Numbered from the stretch's first letter, positions 1 through 8,203 are shown. The stretch is DNA of 9,026 nt from Ilumatobacteraceae bacterium (GCA_025456105.1 JALOLG010000032.1:1-9026), one strand, 5' to 3'. The notes: a model not told the origin generated them from the sequence alone. Translations and numbers: made by a program.

Positions 1-1
1 C

Positions 2-307
2 TTCCTCTTCCTGCCCGAGCCAGAGATCGATCCCGCCGCCTGGGAGCGCACGATGGCGCCCGAGTGGGCACGGCCCCTGCTGGCGGATGCCGCAGGCGCC
101 TACGCCGACTGCCCGTGGGAGGCCGAGCGGCTCAAGGCGGCCCTCGAGGACGTCATGACGCGATACGAGCTCAAGCTCGGCAAGGCCCAGGCGCCCGTGC
201 GGGTGGCCGTCACCGGGCGGACCGTCGGCCCGCCGCTGTTCGAGTCGCTCGAGGAGCTCGGCCGCGACGAGACGCTGCGGCGCATCGAGGCGGCGCTGCG
301 ACGATGA
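2..307 (+). CDS. gltX: Glutamyl-tRNA synthetase, C-terminal end (partial at 5' side)
   Basis: Only the last 101 residues are present, read in frame from base 2 to the TGA at 305-307. The family enzyme is about 470-500 residues and attaches glutamate to tRNA-Glu in the cytoplasm. This piece belongs to the alpha-helical anticodon-binding domain. The diagnostic segment lies near the end: [15 protein letters not shown], then [17 protein letters not shown], a very conserved block in bacterial GltX, followed by a short terminal helix. The catalytic HIGH and KMSKS motifs lie outside the window. The stop overlaps the next start by four bases (ATGA), suggesting translational coupling to the YdcF-like gene. 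A tRNA-Gln gene follows about 0.8 kb downstream. In bacteria without glutaminyl-tRNA synthetase, GluRS also mischarges tRNA-Gln before GatCAB amidation; whether that applies here cannot be seen from this window. Confidence 0.93.
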   Translation, partial: FLFLPEPEIDPAAWERTMAPEWARPLLADAAGAYADCPWEAERLKAALEDVMTRYELKLGKAQAPVRVAVTGRTVGPPLFESLEELGRDETLRRIEAALRR

Positions 308-942
308 CCGATGTCGAGCTCGCCCCCGACCGGTCCCGCTCCAGGTCGCGGTGGTGGCTCGTGCTGGCCGGCGCGGTCGCCGTCGTGGCGCTGCTCGTCG
401 GCTACCTCCTCGTGTCGCTGCTCCAGGTGTGGTCGACCGGGCGCTCGGATCAGAGTCGGCCCGTCGACGCGATCGTCGTGATGGGTGCTGCGCAGTACGA
501 CGGTCGGCCGTCGCCGCAGCTCGCCGCACGGCTCGACCACGTCGTCGAGCTGTGGCCGCAGGGCATCGCGCCGCTCGTGGTGGTCACGGGCGGCAACCGG
601 CCGGGCGACCGCTTCACCGAGGCCCAGTCGTCGGCCGCCTACCTGGTGGAGCGCGGGGTGCCGGAGGACGCGATCGTGCTCGAGGACGAGGGGAGCTCCA
701 CCTGGGAGTCGCTCGAGGGGGTGGCCCAGCTCCTCGACGAGCGCGGGCTCGAGCGCGTGCTGATCGTCACCGACCCGTACCACAGCCTGCGCTCGCGGCT
801 CATCGCACAGGAGCTCGGGCTCACGGCCTACGTGTCGCCCACCGATCGCAGCGTCGTGACGGGTGCGGCGAACCTCCGGCGTCACCTGCAGGAGGCGGCC
901 GGCGTCGCGGTCGGCCGGATCGTGGGCTTCGACCGGATCTGA
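304..942 (+). CDS. YdcF/DUF218-type membrane-anchored protein
   Basis: 212 residues. The start ATG at 304 overlaps the gltX stop (ATGA), and the frame upstream of it is just an antiparallel-looking shadow of gltX. A basic N-terminus (about residues 10-17, RSRSRSRW) is followed by one hydrophobic helix at about 18-40, so the protein is probably a signal-anchored type II membrane protein with its domain outside the cytoplasm. The DUF218 domain spans about 54-200: [17 protein letters not shown] (55-71), the strand LVVVTGG (91-97), the acidic patch [13 protein letters not shown] (126-138) and [10 protein letters not shown] (155-164), which match family hallmarks. Family members (SanA, ElyC, YdcF) are linked to envelope integrity and polysaccharide or peptidoglycan metabolism, but the reaction is mostly unknown. 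Coupling to gltX is probably for expression only. The family call is firm; the role is not. Confidence 0.9.
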   Translation: MTDVELAPDRSRSRSRWWLVLAGAVAVVALLVGYLLVSLLQVWSTGRSDQSRPVDAIVVMGAAQYDGRPSPQLAARLDHVVELWPQGIAPLVVVTGGNRPGDRFTEAQSSAAYLVERGVPEDAIVLEDEGSSTWESLEGVAQLLDERGLERVLIVTDPYHSLRSRLIAQELGLTAYVSPTDRSVVTGAANLRRHLQEAAGVAVGRIVGFDRI

Positions 943-962
943 CCCACCCGCTCACCCGACAC

Positions 963-1047
963 GATCTGCACCCAGGGTGCGAATCCTGCCGGGTTGCTCC
1001 GGGACTGGGTGCAGATCTCGCCGGGACCCGGGACGTTCTGCACCCAG
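963..1047. repeat. Cluster of three TCTGCACCCAG repeats (REP-like), with inverted copies
   Basis: The 189-bp gap between the YdcF-like gene and the tRNA holds three copies of the 11-mer TCTGCACCCAG: 965-975 (+), 1005-1015 (reverse orientation) and 1037-1047 (+). Copies 1 and 2 form a perfect 13-bp inverted repeat (963-975 with 1005-1017) around a 29-nt loop. Copy 1 also contains its own palindrome GCACCC-A-GGGTGC (968-980). Copy 3 is followed by a 6-bp hairpin, CTCGAT / ATCGAG (1051-1056 / 1062-1067). There is no T-tract, so it is not a classical intrinsic terminator, though it could help end the gltX-ydcF transcript. The pattern resembles bacterial intergenic palindromic repeats, but genome-wide copy number cannot be judged here. 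Confidence 0.6.
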
Positions 1048-1112
1048 AGGCTCGATTCGGGATCGAGGGTCCGATGCCGCGAGCGGCCGTGCCGGTCCGG
1101 ACCCCGCGCCGC

Positions 1113-1118
1113 TAGACT
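1113..1118 (+). promoter_or_regulatory. Candidate -10 box for the tRNA-Gln gene
   Basis: TAGACT fits the TANNNT -10 pattern and ends 13 nt before the first base of the mature tRNA, a spacing that would give a very short 5' leader. No good -35 is visible; GTGCCG at 1089-1094 (18-nt spacer) is only a weak match. A perfect 10-bp palindrome, GGTCCGGACC, sits just upstream at 1094-1103. Confidence 0.4.
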
Positions 1119-1131
1119 CTCGGCGCTCCAG

Positions 1132-1203
1132 TGGGGAGTGGTGTAATTGGCAACACAGCAGATTCTGGTTCTGTTATTAGGGGTTCGAGTCCTCTCTCCC
1201 CAG
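1132..1203 (+). tRNA. tRNA-Gln (anticodon CTG)
   Basis: A complete 72-nt cloverleaf can be drawn by hand. The acceptor stem TGGGGAG (1132-1138) pairs perfectly with CTCCCCA (1196-1202), leaving G1203 as discriminator. The D stem is GTG (1141-1143) with CAC (1154-1156). The anticodon stem GCAGA (1158-1162) pairs with TCTGT (1170-1174) through one G-U pair, with loop TTCTGGT and anticodon CTG at 1165-1167. The T loop is TTCGAGT (1184-1190) on a 5-bp stem. The 3' CCA is not encoded. The first pair is U1-A72, typical of bacterial tRNA-Gln and a known determinant for GatCAB in the indirect Gln-tRNA pathway; species with GlnRS also have it, so it does not decide the pathway. Closeness to gltX is a familiar actinobacterial arrangement. 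Confidence 0.96.
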
Positions 1204-1210
1204 CGCTGAG

Positions 1211-1244
1211 ACGGTCGGCCGTGAGGCCGGCCGTCCGTCGTTTT
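1211..1244 (+). terminator. Hairpin terminator downstream of tRNA-Gln
   Basis: ACGGTCGGCC (1211-1220) pairs with GGCCGGCCGT (1225-1234) as a 10-bp stem with one G-U pair and a GTGA loop. A short TTTT run lies at 1241-1244, six bases past the stem. The position, 8 nt after the tRNA, fits a transcript end. The T-run is short and offset, so efficiency is uncertain. Confidence 0.6.
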
Positions 1245-1246
1245 CG

Positions 1247-1300
1247 CGTCACGCCAGCGTGACGTGCTCCACCGTCACGCCAGCGTGACGTGCTCCACCG

Positions 1301-1316
<16 letters not shown>
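1247..1316. repeat. 26-bp tandem repeat, 2.7 copies, with palindromic core
   Basis: There are two perfect 26-bp copies (1247-1272, 1273-1298) and a partial third copy of 18 bp (1299-1316). Every copy contains the near-palindrome CGTCACGCCAGCGTGACG, with 8-bp arms CGTCACGC / GCGTGACG around CA, so three palindromes are phased at 26 bp. The partial copy forms the end of the ABC-F gene: on the - strand it encodes V-T-L-A-stop, so the last four codons and the stop are tandemly copied downstream. The array lies between two converging transcripts (tRNA-Gln on +, ABC-F on -). It may be a recent slippage duplication, a bidirectional termination zone or a protein-binding array. Confidence 0.85.
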
Positions 1317-2917
<1,601 letters not shown>

Positions 2918-2918
2918 G

Positions 2919-4013
2919 TCAGCCCCCGGAGGCCGGCGGCGCCGGCGGGGCCGCCGCGGTGGTGGGTGGCGCGGTGGTGGCGGCCGTCGTGGCGGTGGTG
3001 GTGGCCGTCGTCGTGGCCGTGCCGCCGGCGGTCGTGGTGGTGGTGGCGGCGGTCGTGGTGCCCGTGCCGCCGGTCGTGGTGGAGCCGGCGGTCGTCGTGG
3101 TGGTCGATCCCGACGGCCGGGTCGTCGACGTGCCACCCGCGGGTCGGGTCGTGGTGGTGGCGGTCGGGCGCGGTCGGGTGGTGGTGGCGGTGGCGCCCCC
3201 GGTGCCCGACTGACCACCGGCGATCGCCGAGTCGTCGTCGAACTCGGTGCTCAGGCACTCGGGCTCGGTGGTGGCGGGGGGTGAGCCGAGGACGGCGGCG
3301 ACCTCGAACGCGAGGCGGGCACGTCCGTCGTCGCCCAGGTGGATGCCGTCGGCCTGCAGCAACGTGGGCTCGGCCGCCGTGATGGCCGCCCAGTCGACGA
3401 CGACGAGGTTCGGCGATCGCTCCGCCAGCGCTCGGATCTCCTCGTTGAGCGCCACCTGGTCCTGGCGACGCTCGGTGACGGTGAGCAGCACCACCGGTCG
3501 TGGCGCCAGCCGCTCGAGACCGGTCTCGAGCTCGGCCATGAAGCCCGGCACGTCGCCGTCGAAGTTGTTGCCGAGCCCGATGACGGCGGCGTCCCAGTCG
3601 ATGCCCTCCTCCGGACGGAGACGTCGGTCGAGCACCCGGTCGAGGAACTCGATGAACCGACCGCTCTCGGCGTCGACCTCCACGGCCCAGTCGAGCGGCA
3701 CGAGCGCCTCGCACATGTCGCCGCCGTAGCGACGGGCGGTGGAGGCGAGGATCGAGTCGCCGATCACGATCACTCGGTTGCCCTCGACCAGCTCGGCGAC
3801 GGCGCCGACCCGGCGCGGCTCGGTGGAGCGGGGTGAGGTCGAGACGACCGGCGCCTCGGTCGAGGGCGTCGCCGTGCTGTCTGCAGCCAGGGTGCCGGGC
3901 AGCTCGCCGACGCCGCCGATGGTGCCCGTGGGTGCCGGCGGGCTCGCCGCCTCCGTGGCGCCGCACGCCGCGAGCCCGAGGGCGGCGACGACGAGGGCGG
4001 CACGGCGGATCAC
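2919..4013 (-). CDS. SGNH/GDSL hydrolase-like lipoprotein with Thr-rich C-terminal tail
   Basis: 364 residues from GTG 4013, the nearest start before the signal peptide. Residues 1-16 form a lipoprotein signal (Arg-Arg, hydrophobic core, lipobox LAAC) with Cys17 as lipidation site, so the mature protein should sit on the outer face of the membrane. After a Ser/Thr/Pro linker (18-70) comes an SGNH fold: GDS (85-87, nucleophile Ser87), a Gly after Glu-Ser at 118, GLGNN with Asn149, and DGIHL with Asp222 and His225. All four SGNH blocks are intact, so it is probably an active esterase, acetyl-hydrolase or acyltransferase acting on cell-surface material; the substrate is unknown. From about 271 to the end it is low-complexity Thr/Ala/Gly/Pro. 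GTG 4061 would add 16 residues before the signal but would cross the neighbouring ATG; I think it unlikely. Probably the first gene of an operon with the ABC-F gene. Confidence 0.85.
   Translation of the reverse strand: MIRRAALVVAALGLAACGATEAASPPAPTGTIGGVGELPGTLAADSTATPSTEAPVVSTSPRSTEPRRVGAVAELVEGNRVIVIGDSILASTARRYGGDMCEALVPLDWAVEVDAESGRFIEFLDRVLDRRLRPEEGIDWDAAVIGLGNNFDGDVPGFMAELETGLERLAPRPVVLLTVTERRQDQVALNEEIRALAERSPNLVVVDWAAITAAEPTLLQADGIHLGDDGRARLAFEVAAVLGSPPATTEPECLSTEFDDDSAIAGGQSGTGGATATTTRPRPTATTTTRPAGGTSTTRPSGSTTTTTAGSTTTGGTGTTTAATTTTTAGGTATTTATTTATTAATTAPPTTAAAPPAPPASGG
2967..3194 (-). repeat. Low-complexity Thr-rich coding tract
   Basis: This part of the SGNH lipoprotein gene encodes residues 274-349, roughly half of them threonine, in runs of two to five separated by Ala, Gly, Pro or Ser. 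The DNA is a chain of ACC/ACG/GCC codons, giving long spurious open frames on the other strand. Such tracts in actinobacterial exported proteins are usually disordered and often O-mannosylated (family knowledge). The run lengths are irregular, so I see no exact tandem unit. Confidence 0.8.
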
Positions 4014-4053
4014 GAGGGACCATTGAACCCGATCGGTGGGCTCGCGGCACGGC

Positions 4054-4057
4054 AGGA
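4054..4057 (+). promoter_or_regulatory. Ribosome binding site deciding the methyltransferase start
   Basis: AGGA lies 7 nt before ATG 4065. It is one of the few recognisable Shine-Dalgarno sites in the window and favours ATG 4065 over the in-frame TTG at 4023. Confidence 0.5.
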
Positions 4058-4064
4058 TCACCCC

Positions 4065-4682
4065 ATGGGTCTGTACCGCGAGCACGTCCTGCCCCGCATC
4101 GTCGATCGCGCGTGCGGGTCGCCCGAGCTCGCGGCGTGGCGCCGGCGCGTGGTGGCGGGGCTGCACGGGCGCGTCGTCGAGATCGGGTTCGGCTCCGGGC
4201 TCAACGTCCCGCACCTGCCCGACGACGTCGAGGTGGTGATGGCGGTGGAGCCGGCCGCGCTCGGCCGGCGGCTCGCCCAGCCACGCATCGACGCCTCACC
4301 CGTCACCGTGGAGCACGTCGGTCTCGACGGCCAGACGCTCCCGCTCGACGACGCGTCGTGCGACGCCGCGCTCAGCACGTTCACGCTCTGCACCATCCCC
4401 GATCCGACCGTGGCGCTCGCCGAGCTGCGACGGGTGGTGCGACCCGGCGGGCGCGTGCACGTCCTCGAGCACGGGATCGCCCCCGACGAGTCCGTCGCCA
4501 CCTGGCAGCGGCGGCTCGAACCCGTGCAACGGCGGCTGGCCGACGGGTGCCACCTCACCCGCGACCCGGTGGCGCTGCTGCGCGCCGGCGGGTTCGAACC
4601 CGAGTGGGTCGAGCAGCGGTACGCCCGCGGCCCCAAGCCGTGGAGCTACTTCACGGCGGCGGTGGCCGTGCGCGTCGACTGA
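4065..4682 (+). CDS. Class I SAM-dependent methyltransferase (METTL7-like/UbiE-like small type)
   Basis: 205 residues in a single Rossmann-type domain. Motif I is VVEIGFGSG (37-45), which binds S-adenosylmethionine. An acidic residue after strand 2 (AVEP, 60-63) contacts the ribose. LPLDDASCDAALSTFTLCTIPD (about 92-113) covers the motif II/III region. LRRVVRPGGRVHVLEHG (121-137) is the motif following helix D. The segment LADGCHLTRDP (148-158) with the following aromatic region resembles the METTL7/TMT1 group of thiol methyltransferases, a resemblance recalled from memory. It is probably cytoplasmic; the substrate is unknown. I chose ATG 4065 because MGLYREHVLP is a typical start for this group and AGGA lies upstream. 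Its 3' end overlaps the converging MFS gene by 37 bp. The divergent SGNH lipoprotein gene begins only 51 bp away. Confidence 0.88.
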   Translation: MGLYREHVLPRIVDRACGSPELAAWRRRVVAGLHGRVVEIGFGSGLNVPHLPDDVEVVMAVEPAALGRRLAQPRIDASPVTVEHVGLDGQTLPLDDASCDAALSTFTLCTIPDPTVALAELRRVVRPGGRVHVLEHGIAPDESVATWQRRLEPVQRRLADGCHLTRDPVALLRAGGFEPEWVEQRYARGPKPWSYFTAAVAVRVD

Positions 4683-5908
4683 CGGCGCACGTCGATCTCG
4701 TCGAAGGTGTCGATCCGTCGCAGCGACGGGAACAGCACGGCCCACGCTGCGGCCACGCCCACCGTGATGACACCGCCGCCGACGATGGCGGCCGGCACGC
4801 CGAACGCGGTGGCGGCCATGCCGCTCTCGAACGCACCGAGCTCGTTGGAGGCGCCGATGAACACCGACTCGACGGCGACGACGCGCCCGAGCTGGTCGTC
4901 GGGCGTGGCGGTGGGCACGAGGGCCCCTCGGATGAACATCGACACCATGTCGGCGGCCGACAGCACGATGAGCGCTGCGAAGGCGACGACGTAGCTGGTG
5001 GTGAGGCCGAACGCGATGGTGCCCAGCCCGAACACCGCCACCACGACGAGCAGCGTCGGGCCGATCCGGCGGGTGACCGGGCGCACCGCCAGCCACACGG
5101 CCATGATCGCGGCGCCGATGCCGGGGGCGGCGCGGAGCCAGCCGTAGGCCACGTCGCCCACCTCGAGCCGGTCGGCGGCCACCGACGGGATCAGCGCGAC
5201 CGCCCCGCCGAACAGCACGGCGAACAGGTCGAGCGAGATGGCGGCCAGCACGATCGGGGTGCGCCGCACGAAGCGGAGGCCCTCGAAGGCCGCAGCCAAC
5301 GTGGGTCGCTCCCGGTCGTGGGCGGGCTCGTTGGCGTAGCGGACCCCGAGCAGCGGCAGGATCGACGCGGCCACGAGCACCCACGCGACGGCGTAGGGCA
5401 CGACCGGGTCGATGCTGTACAGCAGGCCGCTCGTGGCCGGGCCGACGATCGTCGCCGCCGTGAACACGCCGGTCCACACGGCCACGAGCTGCGGGAGCCG
5501 CCCGAGCGGGGCCACCAGCGGGGGCATCGACCTGATCGACGGGGCCAGGAACGCGTCCGAGGTGCCGTACGTGAAGGCGAACACGTACAGCGGCCACACC
5601 TCGGTGGGGTCGGTGGTGGCGTACCAGGCCATCGCTCCGATGCTGAGGAGGTGGGCGAGGGAGGCCAGCGCCACCACTCGACGGCGGTCGAACCGGTCGG
5701 CCACCACACCGCTCACGAGCGCGAACAGCAGCGCCGGCAGGAACTGGGCCAGTCCGAGCAGACCGATCGCCAGCGTGCCGCCGGTGATGTCGAACGCCTG
5801 CTTGAACAGCGCCGTCACCATCACGTAGACGCCGAGGAACGACACCCCGACGGAGAACAGGAACCGGCGCACGGAGCGGATGCGCAGCAGCTCCCCCACG
5901 TCGGACAC
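4646..5908 (-). CDS. MFS transporter (EntS/MFS_3-like exporter)
   Basis: 420 residues with about 12 hydrophobic helices, the normal size for the Major Facilitator Superfamily; it should sit in the cytoplasmic membrane and use the proton gradient for transport. The loop 2-3 signature is present as GVVADRFDRRRV (67-78). The second half contains TPDDQLGRVVAVESVFIGASNELG (335-358, key residues G341, R342, V343, N355, E356), which I associate with the EntS-type exporters in MFS_3. Substrate cannot be read from sequence: siderophore, drug or metabolite export are all possible. A central cytosolic loop (about 190-215) follows helix 6, and the C-terminal tail is charged. The start is GTG 5908; GTG 5896 is an alternative four codons later, and neither has a good ribosome site. 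The TAG stop lies inside the methyltransferase gene. The amidase gene diverges 38 bp away. Confidence 0.9.
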   Translation of the reverse strand: MSDVGELLRIRSVRRFLFSVGVSFLGVYVMVTALFKQAFDITGGTLAIGLLGLAQFLPALLFALVSGVVADRFDRRRVVALASLAHLLSIGAMAWYATTDPTEVWPLYVFAFTYGTSDAFLAPSIRSMPPLVAPLGRLPQLVAVWTGVFTAATIVGPATSGLLYSIDPVVPYAVAWVLVAASILPLLGVRYANEPAHDRERPTLAAAFEGLRFVRRTPIVLAAISLDLFAVLFGGAVALIPSVAADRLEVGDVAYGWLRAAPGIGAAIMAVWLAVRPVTRRIGPTLLVVVAVFGLGTIAFGLTTSYVVAFAALIVLSAADMVSMFIRGALVPTATPDDQLGRVVAVESVFIGASNELGAFESGMAATAFGVPAAIVGGGVITVGVAAAWAVLFPSLRRIDTFDEIDVRRQSTRTATAAVK

Positions 5909-5946
5909 GTCGGGCGACGGTACCGGAGCGTGCTAGTCACGCGTCC

Positions 5947-7389
5947 ATGGGATCCATCGCCGACGACACCCGCTGGCTCGACGCCACCGATCAGGCCGCA
6001 CTGGTGCGGCAGGGGGAGCTGAGCCCGCTCGAGCTGCTCGACGCGGCCATCGAGCGGATCGAGGCCGGGGACGCCGCGATCAACGCCGTGGTGCTCCGGT
6101 GGTTCGACGCCGCCCGTGAGGCGGCCGCGTCACCGGACCTGCCCGACGGACCCTTCCGTGGGGTGCCGTTCCTGCTGAAGGACCTCTGGGCCCACTTCGC
6201 TGGCCAGCCGCTCACGAACGGCAATCGGGCCCTGGCCGCCTCGCGTCCCGTCTCCGGCACCGACACCACCTTGGTGGGTCGCTACCGCTCGGCCGGCCTG
6301 GTGATCGCGGGGCGCACCAACAGCCCCGAGCTCGGGTCGGTGCCGGTGACCGAGCCGCTGGCCTATGGCCCGACGCGCAACCCGTGGGACCTCGATCGCA
6401 CCCCGGGTGGATCGAGCGGCGGGGCGGCGGCCGCGGTGGCGGCGGGCTTCGTGCCGGTTGCTCATGCTTCCGACGGAGGCGGGTCGATCCGGATCCCGGC
6501 GTCGTGCTGCGGGCTCGTCGGTCTCAAGCCGTCACAGGGCCGGATCACCACCGGCCCGCACCGCGCCGAGAGCGGGCTCGGCGTCGAGCACTGCGTGTCG
6601 CGGACGGTGCGCGACACCGCGCACCTGCTCGACGCGACCGCCGGTCCGGGCGTCGGTGACAGCGTGCTCGCGCCCGCTCCGGCGCGACCGTACGCCGACG
6701 AGGTGGGCGCCGACCCGGGCCGGCTCCGGATCGGGTTCCTCGACCACGACCCCCGTGGCCTCCCGCTCGAGCCCGAGTGCGCCGCGGGGGTGCGGGCCAC
6801 GGTCACGTTGCTCGAGTCGCTCGGCCACACCGTCGAGGCGGGGTTCCCGGCCGTGCTGGGCGACACGTCGATGGCCGGCAGGTTCATGGCGCAGTGGGCC
6901 ACGAACATGGCCACCGGCATCGCCGCGTTCGGCGAGATGCTCGGGCGCGACCTCGGCCCCGACGACGTCGAGCCCGTCAACTGGGCCCAGGCCGAGTTCG
7001 CGCGGCACCAGTCGGCCGTCGACCTCGCCACGGCCCAGGCGGCGATCGCGGCGTTCCGCCGGCAGGTGCAGCAGTGGTGGGCCGACGGCTTCGACCTGCT
7101 GGTCACGCCCACGGTGGCCGAGCTGCCGCCGCGGATCGGCGAGCACGACGCCATGCCCGACGACCCGATGGCGGGGATGAAGCGCGCCGGGCGGTGGGTG
7201 GCCTTCACCGGGGCGTTCAACATGAGCGGGCAGCCGGCGATCAGCCTGCCGCTGCACTGGACCGCCGAGGGCCTGCCAGTGGGTGTCCAGCTCGTCGCCG
7301 CCTACGGCCGCGAGGACCTGCTCATCCGGGTGGCGTCGCAGCTCGAGGCGGCCGCTCCGTGGGCCCACCGCCGCCCGCCGATCGGCTGA
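5947..7389 (+). CDS. Amidase-signature hydrolase, 6-aminohexanoate-cyclic-dimer hydrolase (NylA)-like
   Basis: 480 residues, full length for the amidase-signature family (Ser-cisSer-Lys hydrolases). Catalytic residues are visible: Lys78 in LLKDL, cis-Ser156 in GGSSGG, and nucleophile Ser180 in [11 protein letters not shown]. The 24-residue spacing between the two serines equals that of characterised members. The N-terminal W-x-D-A-T-x-Q-A-x-L-V pattern, [14 protein letters not shown] near 360 and the C-terminal block ([12 protein letters not shown], then [15 protein letters not shown] and PWAHRRP) resemble NylA-type amidases more than GatA. Likely cytoplasmic, since no signal peptide is seen. 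The natural substrate is probably a linear or cyclic amide; nylon-oligomer activity should not be assumed. ATG 5947 has no Shine-Dalgarno and lies 38 bp from the divergent MFS gene. Its stop abuts that of the SDR gene with no spacer. Confidence 0.9.
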   Translation: MGSIADDTRWLDATDQAALVRQGELSPLELLDAAIERIEAGDAAINAVVLRWFDAAREAAASPDLPDGPFRGVPFLLKDLWAHFAGQPLTNGNRALAASRPVSGTDTTLVGRYRSAGLVIAGRTNSPELGSVPVTEPLAYGPTRNPWDLDRTPGGSSGGAAAAVAAGFVPVAHASDGGGSIRIPASCCGLVGLKPSQGRITTGPHRAESGLGVEHCVSRTVRDTAHLLDATAGPGVGDSVLAPAPARPYADEVGADPGRLRIGFLDHDPRGLPLEPECAAGVRATVTLLESLGHTVEAGFPAVLGDTSMAGRFMAQWATNMATGIAAFGEMLGRDLGPDDVEPVNWAQAEFARHQSAVDLATAQAAIAAFRRQVQQWWADGFDLLVTPTVAELPPRIGEHDAMPDDPMAGMKRAGRWVAFTGAFNMSGQPAISLPLHWTAEGLPVGVQLVAAYGREDLLIRVASQLEAAAPWAHRRPPIG

Positions 7390-8166
7390 TCAGCGGGCGG
7401 TCCAGCCGCCGTCGACGATCAGGCTCTGGCCGGTGATGAACGAGCCGGCGGGGGAGGCGAGGAGCAGCAGCGCTCCGTCGAGCTCGTGGGCGTGCCCCAT
7501 GCGGGGGATCGGGGTGTTGGCGGCGATGAACCGCTGACTGCCCTCGTCGGTGTCCATCCCGGCCGTCATCTCCGACGGGAACCACCCGGGGCACAGGGCG
7601 TTGACGGTGATGCCCTTGCGGGCCCACTGCAGTGCGAGCTCGCGGGTGAGGTTGATGACGGCGCCCTTGCTCGCGCAGTAGTGCGCCTGCTTCACCGGAG
7701 TGGCCCCCACGTGGCCGAGCATCGACGCGACGTTGACGATCGTGCCGCCACCCGCCGCGATCATCGACGGCGCGCAGCGCTTCGACAGGTGCCACACGGC
7801 GGTGACGTTCAGCTCCATCGCGGCCCGGAAGTCGTCGAGCTCCTCGTCCTCCACCGCCACCTTGTGGCCGATGCCGGCGTTGTTGACGAGCACGTGCACC
7901 GCGCCGAAGCGCTCGAGCGCCTCGTCGACGAGCCGGTCGCGGTCGTCCTCCCGCGACAGGTCGGCCGCCACGGCGTGCGCGCCCGGCAGCTCGTCGACCA
8001 GCGCGGCGAGCCGGTCGGCGCGGCGGGCAGCCACCACGACGGTGGCGCCGGCGGCGTGGAGCACCCGGGCGAAGCGGTCGCCGAGCCCCGACGACGCACC
8101 GGTGACGATGGCCACGCGGCCGTCGAGGCGGAACACGGCGAGCGGGTCGAGGGCGGGCTCGGACAT
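7390..8166 (-). CDS. Short-chain dehydrogenase/reductase (classical SDR)
   Basis: 258 residues, the usual classical SDR length. The cofactor motif is TGASSGLG (22-29). AARR (46-49), with Arg48 just after strand 2, suggests NADP(H) preference. NNAG lies at 95-98. The catalytic set is Asn120, Ser148, Tyr163 and Lys167 (YCASK), and PG at 203-204 follows strand 6. The Ser-to-Tyr gap is 15 residues, slightly longer than the typical 12-13. The C-terminal block ITGQSLIVDGGWT is standard. It should reduce or oxidise a carbonyl or hydroxyl group in the cytoplasm; the substrate is not readable. ATG 8166 is chosen because SDR homology begins soon after and the frame upstream is Arg-rich shadow. A 17-bp palindrome lies 38 bp upstream of the start. 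It converges on the amidase gene, so co-transcription is not possible and any shared pathway is speculative. Confidence 0.92.
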   Translation of the reverse strand: MSEPALDPLAVFRLDGRVAIVTGASSGLGDRFARVLHAAGATVVVAARRADRLAALVDELPGAHAVAADLSREDDRDRLVDEALERFGAVHVLVNNAGIGHKVAVEDEELDDFRAAMELNVTAVWHLSKRCAPSMIAAGGGTIVNVASMLGHVGATPVKQAHYCASKGAVINLTRELALQWARKGITVNALCPGWFPSEMTAGMDTDEGSQRFIAANTPIPRMGHAHELDGALLLLASPAGSFITGQSLIVDGGWTAR

Positions 8167-8203
8167 GTCGGCAGTGTGACGGCGACGACGGAACGATGAC
8201 GAA

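Noticed and set aside
1051..1067. CTCGAT/ATCGAG hairpin as an intrinsic terminator for the gltX-ydcF transcript
   Set aside because: The stem is only 6 bp and no T-run follows, so it is kept as part of the repeat cluster only.
2959..3213. Valine-rich hydrophobic open frame on the + strand
   Set aside because: It is the complement of the Thr-rich codons of the SGNH lipoprotein, with no ribosome site and no independent coding signal.
2918..3217. Upstream extension of the ABC-F protein by about 100 residues
   Set aside because: It would be an Arg/Pro shadow of the neighbour's Thr tract; the ATPase domain begins at the GTG at 2917.
4023..4064. TTG 4023 as the methyltransferase start
   Set aside because: ATG 4065 has AGGA upstream and matches the usual family N-terminus; the 14 extra residues look like intergenic translation.
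3833..6022. Long + strand open frame of 729 codons
   Set aside because: Its product is Arg/His/Gly-rich with no domain, and it runs antisense through the MFS gene. It is an artefact of high GC third positions.
5947..7389. GatA subunit of GatCAB, tempting because of nearby gltX and tRNA-Gln
   Set aside because: No gatC or gatB is adjacent, and the N- and C-terminal blocks look like NylA-type amidases. The gene is 5 kb away in an unrelated arrangement.
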